Source: Comamonadaceae bacterium | GTDB taxonomy: Bacteria; Pseudomonadota; Gammaproteobacteria; Burkholderiales; Burkholderiaceae_C | Assembly (NCBI GenBank): GCA_947452785.1 | Contig: CANGDZ010000032.1 | Coordinates: forward strand, 1 to 36,363 | Direction of reading: 5' to 3' | DNA: 36,363 nt | Shown here: piece by piece, positions 32,909 through 36,363 of the stretch | Numbering within the stretch: position 1 is the stretch's first letter | Layout of the letters: every line of letters starts with the position of its first letter | Program-made: the position numbers and the translations under genes | The notes under the pieces: model-generated | The model's database searches: none | What the model was told of the DNA's origin: nothing | What the model saw: only the letters and a program-made list of their open reading frames with translations

Positions 32909-33457
32909 TTAACGAGCTCGCCCCGACAACAATTGAACTTGCGCCGTCAAGTCACGCACTGCCTCAGTGAGCGTGAGCAGTTCTTTGTCTTTCATGAGAT
33001 CGATCTTCTCGTGCAATAACTCGATTTCCAATTCCGCCTTCACATTGATTTCGTAATCATTTTGCGCGTGCCGTCTGTCCAGTTCGGATTGCCGATTTTG
33101 GCTCATCATGATGGCTGGCGCGGTGTAAGCGGCTTGAAATGACAGCAGTAGATTAAGCAAAATGAATGGGTAGGGGTCCCAGGCGCTGCTGCCCGACAGC
33201 ACGTTGCCTGTGATCCATAGGGCAATGGCGCTGCTTTGCAACACGATGAATCGCCAAGACCCAATCGTGGCCGCCACCAGATCTGCCAGTCGTTGGCCCA
33301 GAGTCAGCATTGGTCTGTGCAAATGGGTTTGCATCACCAGCGCTTTGGGCTGCAATTGAAGCCGGTGTGCGCGGCGATGCACGCGTAATTGTTCAAGTTG
33401 GTGGGCGTCTTCAGCTGACAAGGTCACGGGGTGCGGAAGGCTTGTGGGTTCAGTCAT
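32909..33457 (-). CDS. DUF1003 family membrane protein
   Basis: A 182-aa protein with two TM segments (about 70-90, RFIVLQSSAIALWITGNVL, and 101-122, PFILLNLLLSFQAAYTAPAIMM) followed by the DUF1003 hallmark NRQSELDRRHAQNDYEINVKAELEIELLHEKID and a short coiled-coil tail. I chose the ATG at 33457 (MTEPTSLPHP), because the frame upstream (to 33562) encodes nothing like the family. The function of DUF1003 proteins is unknown. It ends 19 bp from the convergent Crp-family regulator. Confidence 0.87.
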   Translation of the reverse strand: MTEPTSLPHPVTLSAEDAHQLEQLRVHRRAHRLQLQPKALVMQTHLHRPMLTLGQRLADLVAATIGSWRFIVLQSSAIALWITGNVLSGSSAWDPYPFILLNLLLSFQAAYTAPAIMMSQNRQSELDRRHAQNDYEINVKAELEIELLHEKIDLMKDKELLTLTEAVRDLTAQVQLLSGRAR

Positions 33458-33766
33458 GGCGTTGTAACGGATGGAGGTGCCATAGACTATCAGCATCTTT
33501 GGGGGGGAATCAAAAGCGCATTCCATTGATGCGTATTGCAAGGATGGTGCAGGCCCTTGCATCGGAGAAACGATCCCGCTAGAAGGTGGGAACGCCTTCC
33601 ACCATAGCGCCGAACCTGTTGCACAATTGAGTTCTAAGGCTCAGTTATCTTGAACAATTGCGCTTGACGGCATTCGATCAACTTCGAGCTAGAAGATGAA
33701 ATATGTCGACAGAAGCGGGTAAGGTTCACAATCTAATACAGTCACCATTTTTAAATACTACAAAAC
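33458..33766. other. Intergenic region upstream of the RTX protease
   Basis: This 309-bp stretch separates the DUF1003 start from the protease start. It holds a small hairpin-forming segment (GGTGG 33585-33589 / CCACC 33599-33603, or alternatively GAAGG / CCTTC), two copies of ACAATTG at 33623 and 33654, and a TTGACG hexamer at 33664 without a convincing -10 at the right distance. An ATG at 33703 opens a 35-codon frame that overlaps the protease start in another frame; I see no homology in it. Confidence 0.4.
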
Positions 33767-35662
33767 GTGGCATCTCCCAGCTCATCATCTCAAGCAACGA
33801 GTACAACTAACAGCGCTAATCCGCAGATTGATGCCTTACTCGGCGGTACCAAGTGGGGTGGTGCAACGGGTGTCGCCACCGCGTTGACTTTTAGTTTTCC
33901 TTGGCCTAATGGGGTGAGCGCAGTTTTTTTAGGTTACAACGGTGCGGCCTATTCTGGCAACTACGAGGCCAGCGCGAGCCAGCACTTCGGCCTCAATACC
34001 ATTGAACAGATTGCTGCGACACAAGCGCTTCAGGCTTGGGCAAACGTGGCCAATATTGACTTTAGTCGAGTGCCAGACAATGCCACAACGGTTGGCGATA
34101 TTCGCTTTGCGTTTACGTCAGCAAGCAGCCTGACTAACTTTTGGGGCTACTCCAGTAACCCAAACTCATCCTGGCCGAGTTCGGGGGATGTATGGATCAA
34201 CGCCAAGCACGGCCAAGACAGTGACTGGACTACAGGATCGTATAACTTTGAAACCCTGATGCATGAGATCGGTCATGCACTGGGGTTAAAACATCCATTT
34301 GACGGCAACCTTACCTTACCTGCGAATTTGGATAATCGGCTGTATACGCTGATGTCATATACCGACCCGATCAATAGTCTATTCACTAAAGTCATTCACA
34401 ATTCCGACGGTTCAGTCTCCCAGAGCACTTTCAGTATCAATCCTGAGACTCCGATGTTGTTGGATATTGCTGCCATGCAATACTTATATGGCGCGAACAC
34501 CTCATATAACTCGAGTGATACAACCTACACCTTCGACCCCAATACCCCATTTTTTAAAACCATATGGGATGGCGGAGGGAATGACACGATATCTGTTTCT
34601 AATTTCTCAGCGGCCTGTTTGGTCGATATAAATCAGGGACATTTTTCCAATATTGCTACTGTATTGTCAGATTCAACAGCGGGGTATAACTGGAAGTCGC
34701 CGCCGCCAGTGCCTACTTATGATGCAAAGAGCAACCTCTGCATAGCCTATAACTGCGTGATTGAGAATGTTACCGGTGGCGCAGGCGACGACACCATTAT
34801 GGGCAACGACAGCAATAATTGTTTGAACGGTGGGCCTGGAAATGACACCATCACAGGTGCGGCCGGAAACGACACCTTGCAAGGTGGTGCCGGGAATGAT
34901 GTGTTGAATGGAGGCTCCGGCACAGATACCGTTTTGATGCAGGGAAAGTTAAGCGAATATAAGGTTTCCATGACAGCGCAAGTCGGTACGGTCTCAGACA
35001 CCATGACCGCGCGCGACGGTAAAGATACTGTGCAGCAAATTGAACATATTCGGTTTGCCGACTTTGACATTAATGCAGGATTACCCGCATTAGCCGCCTC
35101 TGTCAGTACGCCCCAACTTCAGCGCTTGATGGAGCTTTATGTCGGATTCTTCAACCGGATTCCTGATGCGGATGGCTTGTCATTCTGGCTGACCCAGCTC
35201 AAGGCCGGATCGGCCATCAACCAAATTGCAGACTCTTTCTACGTTGTCGGCGTGCAGTACACCTCCCTCACGGGCTTCTCATCCACAATGACCAATGCGG
35301 ATTTTGTTAACGTGGTTTACCGTAACGTTTTAGGGCGAACAGGCGGAGCTGATGCGAGTGGACTTTCCTACTGGACGGGTGAGTTGGCCAGTGGTCATGC
35401 CAGCCATGGCAACTTGGTTTCTACGATCCTCGATTCCGCTCATACCTTCAAAGGGGACCCCGCCTGGGGCTGGGTTGCTAATCTGTTGGACAACAAGATT
35501 GCAGTAGCCACAAAGGTTGCTGTCGATTGGGGATTGAACTACTTAACCGCGGATGCTTCCGTCGCAAACGGCATGGCCATCGCCAAGGCGGTGACGCCCA
35601 CCGACACGAGTGTGGCCGTCGCATTGGTCGGAATACACGATGGTGCTGTCCTGTTAAGTTGA
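33767..35662 (+). CDS. Serralysin-type (M10) RTX metalloprotease with DUF4214 domain
   Basis: A 631-aa probable secreted zinc protease. The catalytic domain (about 20-210) contains H166-EIGHALGLKH176 (the HExxHxxGxxH zinc site with Glu167) and the Met-turn with M196 (YTLMSYTDP), as in serralysins. A calcium-binding RTX block of nonapeptides (about 334-387, GGAGDDTIMG, GGPGNDTITG, GGAGNDVLNG) follows. A DUF4214 region (about 448-552) has two units of the pattern Y-x5-R-x2-D-x2-GLxxW. No signal peptide is present, fitting type I secretion, but no secretion genes are nearby. The start is GTG 33767 with no clear RBS; the N-terminal IDALLGGTKWGG fits family starts. The gene looks less GC-rich than the housekeeping part and lies next to an IS21-type element, suggesting acquisition. 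Confidence 0.88.
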   Translation: MASPSSSSQATSTTNSANPQIDALLGGTKWGGATGVATALTFSFPWPNGVSAVFLGYNGAAYSGNYEASASQHFGLNTIEQIAATQALQAWANVANIDFSRVPDNATTVGDIRFAFTSASSLTNFWGYSSNPNSSWPSSGDVWINAKHGQDSDWTTGSYNFETLMHEIGHALGLKHPFDGNLTLPANLDNRLYTLMSYTDPINSLFTKVIHNSDGSVSQSTFSINPETPMLLDIAAMQYLYGANTSYNSSDTTYTFDPNTPFFKTIWDGGGNDTISVSNFSAACLVDINQGHFSNIATVLSDSTAGYNWKSPPPVPTYDAKSNLCIAYNCVIENVTGGAGDDTIMGNDSNNCLNGGPGNDTITGAAGNDTLQGGAGNDVLNGGSGTDTVLMQGKLSEYKVSMTAQVGTVSDTMTARDGKDTVQQIEHIRFADFDINAGLPALAASVSTPQLQRLMELYVGFFNRIPDADGLSFWLTQLKAGSAINQIADSFYVVGVQYTSLTGFSSTMTNADFVNVVYRNVLGRTGGADASGLSYWTGELASGHASHGNLVSTILDSAHTFKGDPAWGWVANLLDNKIAVATKVAVDWGLNYLTADASVANGMAIAKAVTPTDTSVAVALVGIHDGAVLLS

Positions 35663-35682
35663 AAACATGAATGGGTGGTCAC

Positions 35683-35722
35683 CCGGTTCAATAGGCACCT
35701 GTTGTAGGCTAAATTGAACCGG
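35683..35722. repeat. 10-bp perfect inverted repeat after the protease gene
   Basis: CCGGTTCAAT (35683-35692) and ATTGAACCGG (35713-35722) form a perfect inverted repeat with a 20-nt loop, 21 bp after the protease stop. It could act as a terminator, but no T-run follows directly; it could also be a remnant of an insertion site. Confidence 0.45.
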
Positions 35723-35789
35723 AAGAATACCTTATCGTTTTGTGGTCTCCAGCAATTCGATTACTGTTCTGTAATTTCCAAATTGCGTA

Positions 35790-35829
35790 TTCTGGCGACC
35801 GTGACCGATCGTTCTGGCGATCGTGACCG
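35790..35829. repeat. Duplicated 18-bp site TTCTGGCGAYCGTGACCG at the IS end
   Basis: Copies at 35790-35807 and 35812-35829 differ at one base (C/T) and are spaced 22 bp apart. A partial inverted copy (CGGTCACGAT) occurs near 35874-35883, over the istB stop. Multiple terminal repeats are the expected transposase-binding sites of IS21-family elements. Confidence 0.7.
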
Positions 35830-35875
35830 GTTTGCAGCGGTTTGGAGTTGCGCGGTTAAATTGTAGTGGTGTCGG

Positions 35876-36363
35876 TCACGATGGGTCTGGTTTGGGCTCC
35901 TTTTTTATTGATTTTGGTTTCTGGCGCAGAGAGTCGCCCGTGAGTGTGAAGCGATGATTCCTTTGCATGATTCGATCCAAAATTGCATCTGCAATCGTGG
36001 CATCGCCAATCCATGCATGCCAGTGCTCAATGGGTAATTGGCTGGTGATGATGGTGGCCTTGCAGGCCGAGCGGTCATCATCGATTTCCAGCAGATCAGC
36101 ACGGGTTTGTGCATCTATTCCTGCCATGCCCCAATCGTCCAAGACAAGGATTTCGGTCTTGGCCAGTTGAATCAACCACTTGCCGAACGTGGCGTTACCG
36201 TGGCGAATGCGCAGCTCTTCACCCATTCGCGGCACGCGTTGGTAATAGACCGAGTGGCCCCGGCGGCAGGCGTACTGCGCCAGTGCACAAGCCAGCCACG
36301 ATTTACCCGCACCAGTGGGCCCCGTAATCAGAACCGTATGCCCGCTTTGCACCCACTCCCCCA
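35876..36363 (-). CDS. istB: IS21-like element helper ATPase IstB (5'-truncated by the window edge)
   Basis: IstB is the AAA+ ATPase that assists the IstA transposase in target selection. The visible C-terminal part has Walker A ITGPTGAGKSW, the segment YACRRGHSVYYQRVPRM, Walker B EILVLDDWGM, the sensor region ATIITSQLPIEHWHAWIGD and DAILDRIMQRNHRFTLTGDSLR. The reading frame stays open through the window end (codons for GEW-V-QSGH precede the P-loop), so the N-terminal DNA-binding part is missing from view rather than lost. The C-terminal tail is Lys/Pro-rich. Confidence 0.93.
   Translation of the reverse strand, partial: GEWVQSGHTVLITGPTGAGKSWLACALAQYACRRGHSVYYQRVPRMGEELRIRHGNATFGKWLIQLAKTEILVLDDWGMAGIDAQTRADLLEIDDDRSACKATIITSQLPIEHWHAWIGDATIADAILDRIMQRNHRFTLTGDSLRQKPKSIKKEPKPDPS

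Larger units (their letters stand above)
35770..36363 (-). mobile_element. IS21-family insertion sequence, istB end (partial, runs off the window)
   Basis: The istB gene and a block of repeated sites downstream of it mark one end of an IS21-family element in minus orientation. The outer boundary is tentatively placed at TGTAATTTCC (35770) because IS21-type ends start with TG and are followed by repeated internal sites, here two 18-bp copies. The istA gene and the other end lie beyond the window, so neither completeness nor target duplication can be judged. Confidence 0.65.

Noticed and set aside
1..36363. CRISPR arrays, prophage modules and rRNA genes
   Set aside because: No regularly spaced repeats, no phage structural genes and no rRNA-like sequence were noticed; the only mobile element is the IS21-type end at the right edge.

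Overview
The window looks like chromosome of a betaproteobacterium in Burkholderiales, most likely Comamonadaceae (a Rhodoferax-, Limnohabitans- or Polaromonas-like freshwater lineage). This rests on the protein sequences, the order greB / spoT-rpoZ-gmk-yicC / rph-rdgB-hemW, a full ccmABCDEFGHI operon and a cobalamin-dependent class II ribonucleotide reductase. It is an inference from gene content and recalled gene order, not from a database match.

Layout. Positions 1-7.7 kb are a housekeeping block: tRNA-Arg(ACG) with its terminator, greB, then spoT-rpoZ-gmk-yicC on the minus strand, and divergently rph-rdgB-hemW. Positions 7.7-11.8 kb are accessory: a MarR-like winged-helix regulator, a molybdenum hydroxylase large subunit with no partner subunits in the window, a small membrane protein and a short-chain dehydrogenase. 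Positions 12.0-19.3 kb hold the most notable content: a membrane sensor histidine kinase and a NarL-type response regulator, followed by a monoheme cytochrome c, a decaheme MtrA/MtoA-type cytochrome, an MtrB/MtoB/PioB-type outer-membrane barrel and a CymA/NapC-type tetraheme quinol oxidoreductase. This is a complete inner-membrane-to-outer-membrane electron conduit. Its order (monoheme, decaheme, porin, tetraheme) matches my recollection of the mtoD-mtoA-mtoB-cymA locus of iron-oxidising Sideroxydans. Positions 19.4-26.4 kb are the complete cytochrome c maturation operon ccmABCDEFGHI, which supplies heme attachment for the 15 CXXCH sites encoded just upstream. FNR-type palindromes lie before the sensor kinase and before ccmA, suggesting oxygen or redox control of both ends of the region.

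Positions 26.5-30.3 kb carry nrdJ and an acyl-CoA dehydrogenase. Positions 30.3-33.5 kb look like a stress/envelope island: a minus-strand operon of a Crp-family regulator plus YqjD-, YqjE- and YqjK-like small membrane proteins, a divergent paralogous Crp-family regulator, and a DUF1003 protein. Positions 33.8-35.7 kb encode a serralysin-type RTX metalloprotease with a DUF4214 tail. The window ends inside an IS21-family element (istB and one end with duplicated 18-bp sites).

The main hypothesis is that 12.0-26.4 kb forms one functional unit: a sensor pair, an extracellular electron transfer conduit (iron oxidation or reduction) and the heme-ligation machinery to build it. No cell-surface MtrC/OmcA-type multiheme cytochrome is present, which favours the MtoAB/PioAB (electron uptake) form, but direction cannot be read from sequence alone.
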